From Hydractinia symbiolongicarpus (taxonomy: Eukaryota > Cnidaria > Hydrozoa > Anthoathecata > Hydractiniidae), in contig NC_079887.1 of assembly GCF_029227915.1 (NCBI RefSeq), positions 13,578,001 through 13,642,000 on the forward strand: a stretch of DNA of 64,000 nucleotides, written 5' to 3'. Every line of letters begins with the position of its first letter. Positions within the stretch are counted from its first letter, which is position 1. Both the position numbers and the translations under genes were made by a program. Under the pieces are notes generated by a model, which made no database searches, was not told the origin of the DNA, and worked only from the letters and a program-made list of their open reading frames with translations. Positions 25,401 through 36,782 of the stretch are shown one piece after another.

Positions 25401-28038
25401 TCACGTTCCTCGAATGCACAGGAATTCATATTTTAATTTTATGTGGTCACCATGCATACCTACCGTAAGAATGTCAAGTCTTATAGTGACCGTTGATGTT
25501 TCTTGATGTTTGCAGAAAAAAGAATTTTTTTGCAACTGATGTAATAAAGTGTACTTGTGGTTTTCTGTAATTGACAGAATTTATTTTTTTGGTTAACCAA
25601 ATGCAAGAAATATTTAATTAAAAGTCATTACTAACCCAGTTGGTTACAGTTCTATGTACTACTTCTGTAAAATTATTTTTGTTAGCACATTTTTAAATCT
25701 CCCTCTCTCTATCTCTCTACCTTTCTCTCCACAGTTCACATGTTGCCAGTCATTATTTGCAGTATTTGATGGTCATGGTGGCACAGATGCTGCAAATTAT
25801 GCAGCTTCACAGTTTGTCTGTAAACTTAAAGCAACAGAAAATTTAACAGCAGATCCTGCAAATGCCATCAAGGAAGCCATTTTGAAAACAGATTCGGATT
25901 TCATGCTAAAAGCAAAGCGTGAAGTAAGTATGCGTAATTTGATTAGTGTGTTGCCATGGAAATATGCATTGCGGGCATTACAATGTCATCTGTTTTATGT
26001 TAATTAGGAGGTATGTATGTAATGCAGTGGTCCATTGATTACTTTCTTATTAAGCGGTTACTATGAGACCATTGTCCAAGTTATGGAAACTGTTTATTAA
26101 ACTTTGAACTAATCCTATTGATTTAAAAACAGCACAGCGGATATACAACACATAGTAATTACTGTAGTAACTACGAAAAAGCATTGCCTTATTTTTGTAC
26201 CCATGACAACAACCCTTCATTTTTTCATAGAAACATTAAAGTGGTTAGCAAAACAGCTTTAAAATAGATTACAAAAAATGTTGTTTTTGCGCTCCTATCA
26301 CCTTGGCAACATGTCGGCAACTTAATTAGCTATGTCTACTTCTCTGAACCCAATCAATCCATTAATTAATCTTCTCCAGACTGTTTATATTGTTTGTATA
26401 ATTTTTGGTTATATTTTTTAAAATTATTTTCTTTGCGTATTTTTACCAAACTTTTTTTTTTAAAAAAAAACTTGATTTGCTAAAAAATCCCATTCTTTGC
26501 ATTTGAAATACACTGTAAGAAAGTATGTCATGGTGAGGCTGCACGGAAATTAATATAAATGAATCAACTTAGCGCTTGCTAAGAGTATACAAATGAAAAC
26601 TATTATGGAATAATCTATCCTTAGAGGCTGAGAAGTGGCACAACTGCAGTATTGGTGCTTATCCAGGACAAAAAATTGATAGTTTCATGGTTGGGCGATT
26701 CACAAGTGGTGTTATGTAAAGCTGGACAAGCTATTCAATTGATGGAAGCGCACAAACCTGACCGACAGGTAGGTAATGATGTTTTTGGGGGTACCGGTGT
26801 CATGGTTCATTATTTGTTTTCGGTACGGAAAAATTCTAACCGCGACCGAATCAAAACAAGCAGTCCTGCAGTAAAAAACGAACCTATCTGTTTGGTATTT
26901 TGCATTAAAAAATAAATTATTACTGACGCAAATTTCATTTCTACAGCCTCAAAATTTCTACAGCTATACTATGCGTGTGTATCCGGCTTCATTCCTAACT
27001 TGCTTCATGGCTTGCTAAAGCCGTATGTTAATAAAACCGATGCATTTTATATCCCCATTGATGTGCATAAGCAGCGCAAGTGCGAATGTTTTGTAGAATG
27101 TCACAGTTTGTTTTTATGTTCATGCTAAGCATAAACAACCCATATTCGGGGACGGTCAGCAAAAAAATAGGAAAACCAAAGAAAGGTCTGATTTAGTCAC
27201 AAATATCGAGATTCTGTTGTTCTGCTAAAAAACTACATCTTGCAACATCAATCTCGAGACTTTTATTCCATTTTTGTTGCAACAGGATGAACGAGAGAGA
27301 ATTGAAGCGCTTGGTGGTTGTGTGGTATTTTTCGGTGGATGGAGGGTGAACGGTTCACTGTCTGTATCAAGAGCTATCGGTGACTATGAACAACGCCCAT
27401 TTATTACCAGTGAGCCGGATGTGGAAGAATATGAAATGGAAGGTACGAAACTTTCGTCAATTGGCTGAGCTAAAATTAAATATACCGAAAAGTTTTACTT
27501 TTAGCTTTATTTTTACTGCATAGATTTCGCTAACTTGAATTTATTTCGAAACTAATAATATGATAGTTTACTTGTCGAGTGGTTATGTAAACTGTTTGTT
27601 GGGTTTTTTTCCTTGTTTGTTTGTTTGTTTTTTACTACGCAAGCTTTCTTTATAGGCGATGAAGAATTTCTGATATTGGCTTGCGATGGACTATGGGATA
27701 CGGTGGAACCGTTAAAAGCCGTTCAAAAGGTGCAGCAATGTATTAAAGATGGTACCCGCGACCAGGCAGCAGAAATACTTTCAGACTTAGCTAAAAAGAA
27801 AGGCTCTATGGATAACATCACTATTATGGTGGTCTACTTAGATTTTAATGGATCCACGCTTGTACCAGAGGAAACAGTTGAACTAGCATCACAACAAACG
27901 ACAACCAAAGGAGAAGAACTAGACGAAAAAAACATTGTGGCTAATAATAAAGATTCTACCCTTAATGCTGATATCAACACTCTGGATGATAAATTAAAAG
28001 AAAACGCTACTATCTCTGACAAAAACCAAACGACTTAA
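22405..28038 (+). CDS. PPM1F: PP2C-family protein phosphatase, PPM1E/PPM1F type
   Basis: Seven exons (22405-22583, 24615-24724, 25116-25324, 25735-25923, 26625-26768, 27286-27442, 27656-28038) join in perfect phase to 456 residues; human PPM1F has 454. It is a metal-dependent Ser/Thr phosphatase. In vertebrates PPM1E/F dephosphorylate CaM kinases and PAK. Metal-site and core motifs are [23 protein letters not shown] (Asp178), WLGDSQ (Asp254), [21 protein letters not shown] (Asp340) and MDNITIMVV (Asp382). The N-terminal half ([13 protein letters not shown], then [13 protein letters not shown]) matches the conserved helical region before the catalytic domain of PPM1F, which decides the subfamily. 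The C-terminal 70 residues are Thr- and acid-rich and unlike the family. The gene is divergent from the RNA ligase gene. A MITE lies in intron 1. Confidence 0.93.
24169..24324. mobile_element. Short MITE with TAA duplication in PPM1F intron 1
   Basis: A 156-bp foldback element. The left end agggggattttcacgacgcg matches the inverted right end agggggatattcacgaagcg. Inverted similarity continues inward to a pair of GCGCATGC-type segments on either side of a short A-rich centre. TAA flanks both sides (24166-24168, 24325-24327). No coding capacity. Confidence 0.8.
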
Positions 28039-28528
28039 ATGTGAAGCATTACGGTTGCAGAGGTATGGGACGCCGTAAGATAAGTTACTCTGTGGAAGCG
28101 CGTTGTGGTGCATGACGAAGCAGTAGAAAGACCGTTTTATGCAAAACTAGGAGCTGCGTCCAGTTCCAAAAGCTCACTGGACGTGAGTAATTTAAATACA
28201 TGTTGGAAATTCCAACGTCCCGTTTTCCTGGCTATGGTACAAAGTTTCTTAGATGTTTCTGCTTGTTTCTTACTCGTATATTTTGTTTTGTTTTTGTCTC
28301 TTAACGACAAATGGTGTGCCAACAATAGCCATGCGAATACCTGTAGTTTTATTTAGAATTTTTTTGTGTGCGCGACACTTTATTGTTTGTTTATCCTGAA
28401 ATGTTATATTTTTATTATCGGTCTCTGAGCTTATTCTTAAATCCTCGCTACCCTAATGAGATCCTTCCTTTTGCCTCATTTGCCCAACCACTGTCAATTA
28501 TATTTCTTTGTGTCCACAAAAATCTCTC

Positions 28529-28534
28529 AATAAA
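28529..28534 (+). terminator. Possible PPM1F polyadenylation signal
   Basis: AATAAA about 490 bases after the phosphatase stop codon. It is a plausible 3' end, but unsupported beyond position and sequence. Confidence 0.35.
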
Positions 28535-28539
28535 GTTGG

Positions 28540-30222
28540 TTAACGCAAACTTACTTGTTTGTTATGAAAGAAACCTTAGATTACAAAATTTCGCATTATT
28601 TTGCTCGATATCTGCCATTTTTACCACGAAAGCAACTCTATATCTTTATTTAGGTTGTATTTATTTCTATTTATTGTACAATACTAGTGATACAAATTAG
28701 TAACTCTTTCTGACAATTTCAGGAAATCAAAATCCCGGGTAATGTAAAGCAGTAGGCGGGTAAAAATCAGGTTTGGTGAAATAAAGAAGGTAGAGTTTGA
28801 GCATTTCTTAAAGTAGGAACTGTCTTATCTCCCCGCCCTCGGACCCTTACACCCCCCTCGGCCCCCACTTGCAGTCAAGTACTCGGAGTATCCTGCAAGT
28901 CCTTTAAAGTGTTCACTTATGTGTTTCTCCACGAGCTGTGGTTCCCAGTCCGTGAAGACACAGGACTTACCTCAACACGAGGGAAATAAGTTTTTAAGAA
29001 TTTTTTACTAGGTTTTACTTGACGCCATTTGTAATTATACTGTTTAAGTGTTGTACAAAAGTATATTTTGTAAGAACTACGCATTGTATATGTAAAAGAT
29101 GCTTATATGAAAAAAAAATAATGTTGACATATACATTGGTTTATGCCCCTAACCCCATTTTGTAGCCCCATTTTACTTATAAAGGTGAGCAGGGAAAATT
29201 TATTTAGACCGGTCAACCTGACTTTTTTCTTTTACTTTTTTGTCTGCTAAAATACTGATCATGGAAGAAAGAAGAGTCATGTGCACCTTATATTATTTAT
29301 TTTGGTTGTTAGAAAAAACAATGTTTAAGGTGTGCACATAAATTTTTAAGGTGTGCAATTAACTTGTAACAACACAGGCTAGCCGAGCTAAGGTATACCA
29401 GGCAGGTTCATTTGAGTAAGAAGGATTTTACCAATGATTCTTCGATTTCTCGACCTCTTCCCCCCGGCCTCTAAAATTAGTTTACATTGCGTGGTCATTT
29501 TAAACATGCACTTTTTAGTCTAAAATTTACCACGCTAGTCAGTTGACATGTTTATGTGGAAAAATCTAATTTCGCCCAGGTCTGAATCCCAGACAAATCA
29601 ATTGAGATCTACATAATAAGTAGATCCAGTGGCATTCAGGCATGCGAAGAATTTGTGCTAAAAAACGTGTGAAAAACGTTTTTGATTGATATATTTCAGT
29701 ATAAAAGTTCCCATTTACGTCGTGTGTACGTACTTATTCAACGTTTTGGTAAGCATCCCAGTATTTTGCTTTGTTGGATAGTTGTCAATTTTTTTTAAAG
29801 TTAAAAAATATAGAAAACCTCTGGAAAATTTTGATTTGAAAAAGAACGAATGCGTCGCACACTCACTCTGTTTTAGAATTGTTCATAGAAAACGGGAGTG
29901 CGTGGTGGAGGCTCAGCCAAAAAATGTCCATATATGCAAAAGGGAGGCCGTAGTGTTCATCCGTAAGGGGACATCTTTTTTACAGTAAATAAACTTTGTC
30001 CCCAGGGTTATTACCTTGTTCACAGTTGCTCTTGTAGAAGAGGCACCCTGTTTAAGGAAAATTAAGAAAGGAGTTCTAACAAACAAAAAAGCGTAATTCC
30101 TCAATCTTTGATTGGGAATAAAATGTCAAAAAAAAGAATGAGGGAATACAAACAATAACTCTGCCACGTATTAAGCCGGTTTGTACAATGTTTGATCCGT
30201 CAAGGTGCTTTGCAGGTTGGAT
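28540..30222. other. Intergenic, no gene seen
   Basis: Mostly AT-rich DNA with one conspicuous C-rich stretch (about 28830-28870, 'ccccgccctcgg' and 'cacccccctcgg'). Two copies of 'aaggtgtgca' occur near 29330 and 29350. No reading frame here has supporting motifs. Confidence 0.5.
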
Positions 30223-30636
30223 TCATTCAAATCTGATTTTTAGACTTCCACATGAAGGACAAGTAGCCGCATGCGTAACAAATTCATGAAAGATACTTTT
30301 AAGTTCGATTATGTTATGCTGCACTTTTTCGATTTCTTCGTCCAGCTTTTTCTTTTTTTGTTTTAAAATAGCGTGTTCTTCGTTCCTTAAAGAAATAGGA
30401 CAGAATTTGAAATTAAGAGAGTAAAGTAATGTGTGGCAAAAACTGAGTTACAAACCATCAGGGACCAAACAAGCAAACAAACAAAATATAAGCTACCTCT
30501 TTCTTTTTGACGAAATCTTCTTTGTTTTAATATTTTTAGTCTTTTGTAACTCGTTGGGTTTATGTTCACAAATTAATTCAGACATCTGTGAAATTGAGAC
30601 ATTACAGTCAACCATGTCTTTACTATTTCCCTCCAT
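30223..30636 (-). CDS. Small coiled-coil protein, two exons, 100 aa
   Basis: Exon 30636-30497 and exon 30385-30223 are joined by a GT/AG intron in matching phase and give exactly 100 residues from the ATG. The N-terminal third is polar. A lysine/arginine-rich stretch (residues 32-47, KTKNIKTKKISSKRKR) leads into a heptad series of L/V/F at residues 54, 61, 68, 75 and 82, followed by HAATCPSC, a C-x2-C ending. Basic stretch plus zipper plus H-x3-C resembles an ATF/Fos-type bZIP, but the Asn-x7-Arg signature of the basic region is not in register. I therefore call only a basic coiled-coil protein. Function unknown. The coding call rests on in-phase splicing and sensible composition. Confidence 0.5.
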
Positions 30637-30956
30637 GTTTCTCACACAAGTACGACACCAAACTTTCCTTTTCCAATGTTAACTTTACCACGTTTGTTTA
30701 TATTGTCAACATTTTTCGAAATGTTAACGTTTAATGCGCCTAATGCCTTTCAATTCGAATGTTTTTGCGTTCGAAAGATGTTTACTTTCTCCTTTGGGAT
30801 GTGTGGGTTAAACAAGCGCGCCAGAGGGTTGAGAGGCAATACGCGAAGAATAAGCAACAAACAATTTTTTCCTGCTGAAAATGGCGTCGTCGTTGCAGAT
30901 TTCAGATTCCATACGTGGCGATGATTGCCCATAAACAAAAATAAAATATACATTAA

Positions 30957-31644
30957 AGGCGGGGGCAAACCAACACTTTTTTCCTATGTTGGATGAAATG
31001 TTGGATGAAAAAATGCATGTTGAATGAAGCAAAATTTTAGGTTTGTAGGGCTGCTTTTAAAAACATTCGAACGATAAAGATTTCATTCATTCCTGAAAAA
31101 CAAAATGGCGGATGGAGGGAGTTCTGCAGTGCTGCTTATGTTGCTGAACGAACTCGTCGATTCAGACGATGAAAAACCAACCTGCGGAAAATCAAGAGAG
31201 TGGATAAAGAGGAGGGAACATAATGAATATTTTAGTAATATCTTAAAGAATTGAAGATCGAACACAGATTCGGATTTAGGGAAATGTTTCAGATGCATGT
31301 GGAGAATTTCGATTTCCTCATTAATGAAATATATCATATGATATCAAATTAAAAACATTCCATTAAAAAATGTTCGAAATTCGCGTGATTTTTATATGTT
31401 GGATGAAAAGTACCACCAAACCAATCCAACATGAAAATTCACGCAACTTAGATAAAGAATTCTTTTGAGCTTGCCGAAAATGTTGGATAAAATGTTTGAC
31501 GGCGATCAAACTTCATCCAACATCGTCCAACACGATTTTTTTCTTCTCTTTCAAAAATTTCAATTTTTTAAAATTTTTGAAGTGACTCAAACCAGTCCAA
31601 CATTTCATCCAACATCACAAGAATTGCATGGTTTGCCCCCGCCT
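30957..31644. mobile_element. Internally deleted PIF/Harbinger transposon
   Basis: A 688-bp element. Its first 16 bases, aggcgggggcaaacca, are a perfect inverted match to its last 16. Both ends also carry 'atgttggatgaaatgttgga' a little inward. It is flanked by TAA on each side (30954-30956, 31645-31647). Nine or so copies of a TGTTGGATGA-like motif occur in both orientations, mostly subterminal, and may be transposase binding sites. The interior keeps a broken transposase N-terminus. Confidence 0.85.
31105..31344 (+). pseudogene. Harbinger transposase N-terminal remnant
   Basis: From ATG 31105 the frame includes SREWIKRREHNEYFSNIL and stops at TGA 31252-31254. In the neighbouring frame the similarity carries on with LKIE, GFREMFQMHVENFDFLINEI. 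This matches the start of PIF/Harbinger transposases (typically R-x-W-I-K-R-R...REMMRM...FDFLL). A single-base deletion near 31250 explains the switch. No DDE catalytic part is present, so the element cannot move itself. Confidence 0.75.
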
Positions 31645-31647
31645 TAA

Positions 31648-32814
31648 CACATTGGTGGTGCTGCCACAACACAAGATATTAGCTGCATTACATCCCAATA
31701 GCTGAGGTACATAGAAAATTGCAGTCTGCAAGATGCTGGTGGTATGAAACACCAGGGGCAGTTTCATAGGTGTATGCCGATGACTTGGTGTTCTTGTTGA
31801 AGAGCAACGGTGTATCTTGACGAACATTTGAATCGGAGAGAGTGTGAGGACAAGATATATGTATCCGGTTGCTGGCTATGCAAAGAGAGCTTGGGGGACC
31901 GAGAGTTAGAGGAGACCCATCGAAGATGGTTTTGTTATTCCGATGTATTTAACTCTAAGAATGTGTGCCTAAGTAGCTAGACTTTAAAATGTGTTATGAA
32001 CTTGTCGTAGCATATCAAAACTATGAATAAACAGTTTTAGCAATGTCAGCTTATTGTGCCAAATATGCTGGTCTGTATTTTTATTTCAATCAGAGAGTTG
32101 TAACCTTTGTGTGGAATGGTGAAAATTAAGTACGCAGTGATAAACACTAATGTCATCAACGCTTTTTAAACAGTGTTGAAGTATCATTCTTCCCAGATTA
32201 TTTTTAAGTCATTTGGGACTTTAATTCTGATATTTATTTTAAAACTAAGATTCACAATATATTGTGTTACAGCGGAGTATTATGTAGGGTATTTAGCCCT
32301 ATTTAAACCAGGTCATGGGATCAAAATATGTTGGGTTGAGCTTAACCATAGTCTATAGACTATGGGTTAAAACCAACATTCAACTTATAATGACAAGCTC
32401 ACTTGCTCTGATTTTTTTTTTGATCATGTGGACAGCTTTTAATCACATAATTTCGATAAAAAATTATACTTTTTTCTTTATTATTTGGTCAAAATCTAAT
32501 AATTTTCACAAAAATACTAATCGCCCTCCTGCAAAATGCCTAAATTCAAAAACTTAGAAAGTATAGCTAATACAAAAAAAATTGTATATCAATTCCATTG
32601 CATCAGTCTAAATGCGCCCCACAACAACTTTCAAATCAGAAGTTTTTGTTTTACTTAAGTTAATCATGCCTATATGTCGACTTTAGTTTAACTGACGGTA
32701 TTTTTGTCCGTCTTTTATTAATCGCTTGACTAGTGTTTGAATGTTTGAGAAAACGTATTTCGTGGAAAAGGGCATGACCACCCGAAAGGCTCCACATACA
32801 GTTACCTTGTCCTG
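31648..32814. other. Intergenic, no gene seen
   Basis: AT-rich except for a slightly more GC-rich part at about 31650-31930, which has coding-like composition but several stops in all frames. It may be an old repeat. Nothing else is recognised. Confidence 0.4.
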
Positions 32815-33165
32815 TAGTGGCGCCGTAGCTTAGTGGTTATAACTCACGTACCTGTGTGAGAGACTGGGGTTCGATTTCCCTTGATGGCGATTTAATATGG
32901 GTGAGTTAATGTTACCATAGCCCCGGGTTGGCGCAAGCCATGTGAGGAAAATTGGGGAGATCCCACAATCCCACAATGTGTGAGCCGTTCGATGTGGCAT
33001 AGAGTTGTCTGGTAGAGCGCAGACCCTAATTGGGTCTGCGTAGCTCAAAACGAGCATTAAATACTCTAGGACTCCCAATCTAAGCCATGGCCCCTCCTGA
33101 AAATAATAAACAGGGTATATCCCTCGATTATAGCTGCTAGCAATGTAGAATATGAACAGCTGCAG
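32815..33165 (+). mobile_element. tRNA-derived SINE, family A, copy 2 (best head)
   Basis: The most intact copy in the window. The head has a pol III box A (tagcttagtggtta, 32826-32839) and box B (ggttcgatt, 32868-32876), separated by an anticodon-arm-like CTCAC...GTGAG stem. Body blocks 'gcgtagctcaaaa', 'gagcattaaatactct' and tail 'acagggtatatccctcga' match copies 1 and 3. The acceptor stem does not pair, so this is not a functional tRNA gene. Confidence 0.85.
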
Positions 33166-35783
33166 CTTATTTCTTAAATTGATTTACAAAAAGAAGAACG
33201 CTCAAAAATGAAGGTTCCAAAATAAAAGAAACGTAGTGTGTGCTATTTTAACTGGCTATCTTTTTTTCTCTCCATAGACTCACAATTTTATTCTGATATT
33301 AAAAATCAGCATTTACAGAGATATTTAATTATCTTCCAACTTAATTCTCATTTCGATATCGGAAAAAAAATTAGGCGTTGAGATTATTGACTGAAAGAAA
33401 TGCCTGTAAAACACGGACCAGATTCGCTTAGATGGCTTGACATTTAGTTGACCATATATCATTATTTTGTTGACCATAATTTGAAAGCAATCACTGTGAT
33501 GTCATATATATCACAATGCACTGTTAATATATATGAGCTTGCATATGCCTGTATATATATATATACATATCATTCACACATAACATATGTAATTCATGCA
33601 TCATATATATCATCATGTAAAAATCGAATATATGAATCACAACCTCTATCCCAGATGTCTCTTTTTAAATATCGGACGGCGAGATGAGCATGGGAATGAA
33701 GTTGAATCGTTGGATATTGCTACATATGAATAATTAAAGGCGCAACCACAGTCTATTTATACACCTTTTTATCGCACGCGCATGCAAAAGGACCCATCAA
33801 GTTCCAATCTCGTCCCGAGTGTCTTGTGGCTCCTAAGCTTTTATTACGGAGTGACCAACAATGAATCAGCTTCATCAACGAAGCAATATGCCCCGGAAAC
33901 GAGGTTATATCAAATCTTATCGCTTGACATGTTGACAGTGATTGCTTATAACAGTTATAAATCAACATTAATACACCTTATGACCTTCACCTAAAAGAAT
34001 AGTCCGAACAAAGCAAAGATAAGCACTGTTTTTTATTTTCATACTGTAAACTTATTAACCTATTTTAAGCACAAAACAATTTTTTTATTTGTTTTCAATT
34101 CTTAATAATGATAATAACACTGACAGCAACGCGTCATTAAAAATGGAGGAGGGAGGAGCGATGTAACGTAGCAACAAGCAGAAGGGAAACACATCACTGT
34201 CTCAATAATAATAGCTGTCTTCTTTCCGATTGTCTGTTTGTAACACGAAGTTAGTTCATACTAACGACGCACAAAATAGCGCTGCATGTAAAACGTGTAC
34301 GAAAAGAATCCCGTTCATTTTTGCATGGATCGAGTTACTTATACTTTATAAAAAAAATTCGGCAAAAGGTTACTAAATTTTTTTGCTAAGTCAGAAATAG
34401 TTTTTGCCAATTAACAATGTTTGACAATTTTTTTTACCCGCAAAATTTTTTTGCCAATTAACATTTAATCGATTATTTGTTTAGCCGATTTTATTTTCTT
34501 TCCCTTTTTTTCTTTTTAATATATATGAGACCAAAGCAGAAATAAGGACAAGCAGCCTTGTATCGGTATGCACCTATTTTTTTCTACTAAATAACGATTT
34601 AAAACTAGTTAGTGACCCGCAGATAAATCCACTGGTTAACCCATCCTAAATGTTCAAATCGAAGAAGAAGAAAAAATAATCTTTGAAATTGACTGATTTA
34701 CATAGTTTTCATCGTCCTTTGTTGCTTTCATCAAAAGCAAAAAAAAAATGAAAATTCTACCTTTTGTGATCGTTGACGATCTGGAAATTAGTCGGCGAAA
34801 AGTGAATAAATTATGTCAAAGTGACTAAATTTTTTGCTGACTTATTGTTTGTGATTTTCTTTTTTGCAAGTAAGGTAGTACCCAACTTTTGTATATATGT
34901 CTGTCTGCCTGTCTGTCTAAAATGGCTAATAAATCGCTACTTCCTGCTACAGATGCACAATATAGGGATGAAAAAAATTTATAGACGGATGAAAATATGA
35001 ATCCCTGAGTGTGACAGAGGGCGAACTCATGTGAATTCTTTTAACACTCGTCCGACTGGTCTATTCATAAAATAGACGAGTTTACGATTTGTCATGTTCG
35101 TTTCACCAGCTTCGGTGTGGAAAGCATTGGTTATTGCATGTTTATTGCCGCCATTTTTAGAGCGCGCATTTTCAGGTGTGGCATTTATACGAGAAAGAAA
35201 TAATACTTATTTTTTTCGTATTAATTTGGGTAAACTTTGTACAGTCGTCAAATCCGGAATTCTCCAATATTAACATCACATCAACCTACCAATATAATAT
35301 CATAACATATCAAAATAAATTTAACTTCGTTTTGTATATGCAAAGATTTCAACATTGCAGTTTTTCGTCAGGTGTAAAAGTTTCACTGAAATCCTGTGTA
35401 TAGAAACCTTTAAAAAAAGGCCTGAACCCATATCGCAGGCCCTGGGTTTGATGGTTTTGTATAAAGATAACGTCATCTTTTGATTAAAAGAGTTTAGTAC
35501 AAGAAAGAAATATATCTTTAATAATAATAATATATCACACTTTACTTCAATAATACAATACTTTATAATACATCTTTATAAAATATCACAAAAACATTTC
35601 TAATTCATAAAATTCAAAAAATAAATAAATGTCGCTACACCAACTTAGTGCTTAGTACTTTTTGGACATACAACACGTTTTAAAAACGAAACACGTCAAG
35701 TAAAAAAAAAAACATAATAATAAATATGAAAGCATTTGTCAATAAGTTTTTTGAAAGACAATTTTTTTTCGGTTATAAAATTT
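33166..35783. other. Intergenic, no gene seen
   Basis: AT-rich DNA with a (TA)n stretch near 33550-33566, further TATA/CATATAT repeats to 33640, and a short 'tctgtctgcctgtctgtct' simple repeat near 34899. The latter resembles the sequence next to the dispersed repeat at 52750. No coding evidence. Confidence 0.5.
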
Positions 35784-36782
35784 TTAAATGGTTGTCTGTT
35801 TATGTTTGATTAAAGAATGAGTTGGATCCAAAGTGTTCGATCTTTTTATTTCTTGTTCTGGTCGAATTAACTTTTGCATACTTCCAAATGTTCTTTTAAG
35901 TATATCTTTCGCCGTGTTTTGCCTTTTTAATTCGTTTTTTGACAAACTTTTACTTCTTTGACTCGATAACCCATCACTGTCACTACTTTCATAACCCATG
36001 CTTGATGCTACCGAAGATGACCTTAAAAGCTGACCGACATTGTAGTCTGACCTGGACAAGTTTGTGTCACTCGAGAAATTTGTATTCTGCTGACTCAGCG
36101 ATTCGGTTGGGTTTGATTTTTGCAGACGATTTTTTCTCGACTTTTTCCTTAAACTTATCCTCGTAAATGCACTTCTCTCAGGTGTGATACTTTCCGGAAC
36201 AGACTGTTCGGGTATAAACATATTTAACATATTGGTAAATACGATGTCAATATTTTGATTATTTTTGGCACTGCATTCCATAAACATTGAAGACACGTTA
36301 TTGTTATTAATGCTTTTGACAAGAGCCTCGCCCTCGTGTCGTTCAACCTCTCTTTCATGTTCTAAATCATTTTTATTTCCAATTATTATTATTTTTACAT
36401 CTTCTGTTTCTGGTTTTAAACGCTTAACTTCGTTAACTGTCTCGATAGCTTCGTCAAACGAACGTCGATCATTTATCGAGTAAACAACGAGAAAAGCGTT
36501 CCCTTTCGTAATCGCTAATCGCCGCATTGCCGGAAAATCGCGACAACCGCTAGTGTCGACGATTAAACACACGCACATGTTGCCATTATGATCGATGATA
36601 TGCGTTAAATGATCTTCGATTGTTGGCCGATATCGATGTGTAAACGTATCGCTTAAAAAACGATTGATAACGGATGTCTTACCAGTGGCTTTACCGCCAA
36701 GAAATGCTAATCGATACTCGAAAATATATCCACTTTTTCTAACATTACTTTTAACCATTTTTCCAAGTATAATAAAAAACAC
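35784..36782 (-). CDS. Ras-family small GTPase, RASD/DIRAS-like, no CAAX box
   Basis: Intronless frame of 332 residues; the second Met (residue 9, 36758) is an equally good start. The GTPase fold is complete: P-loop GGKATGKT (29-36), switch I YRPTIED (51-57), DTSG (76-79) followed by FPAMRRLAI, NKND (136-139) and SAK (171-173). DTSG...FPAMRRL is the signature of the Dexras/Rhes (RASD) and DIRAS branch. Positions equivalent to Ras Gly12, Gly13 and Gln61 are Lys, Ala and Cys. As in RASD proteins this suggests weak GTP hydrolysis and a mostly GTP-bound state (inference). After the fold comes a tail of about 140 residues rich in Ser, Arg and Lys. It ends HKQTTI, with no prenylatable cysteine, so membrane attachment would need another mechanism. 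The lack of introns may reflect retroposition. Confidence 0.88.
   Translation of the reverse strand: MFFIILGKMVKSNVRKSGYIFEYRLAFLGGKATGKTSVINRFLSDTFTHRYRPTIEDHLTHIIDHNGNMCVCLIVDTSGCRDFPAMRRLAITKGNAFLVVYSINDRRSFDEAIETVNEVKRLKPETEDVKIIIIGNKNDLEHEREVERHEGEALVKSINNNNVSSMFMECSAKNNQNIDIVFTNMLNMFIPEQSVPESITPERSAFTRISLRKKSRKNRLQKSNPTESLSQQNTNFSSDTNLSRSDYNVGQLLRSSSVASSMGYESSDSDGLSSQRSKSLSKNELKRQNTAKDILKRTFGSMQKLIRPEQEIKRSNTLDPTHSLIKHKQTTI

Noticed and set aside
30223-30636. Firm bZIP transcription factor call
   Set aside because: The Asn-x7-Arg/Lys basic signature is not in register with the zipper; kept as a coiled-coil protein only.
31770-31790. Frame reading V-Y-A-D-D-L-V-F-L, like a reverse transcriptase box
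   Set aside because: Stops lie close on both sides and no other transcriptase motif is visible; too short to call.
32818-32890. Functional tRNA gene
   Set aside because: Box A and box B are present but the acceptor arms do not pair, and the sequence recurs with a non-tRNA body elsewhere, so it is a SINE head.
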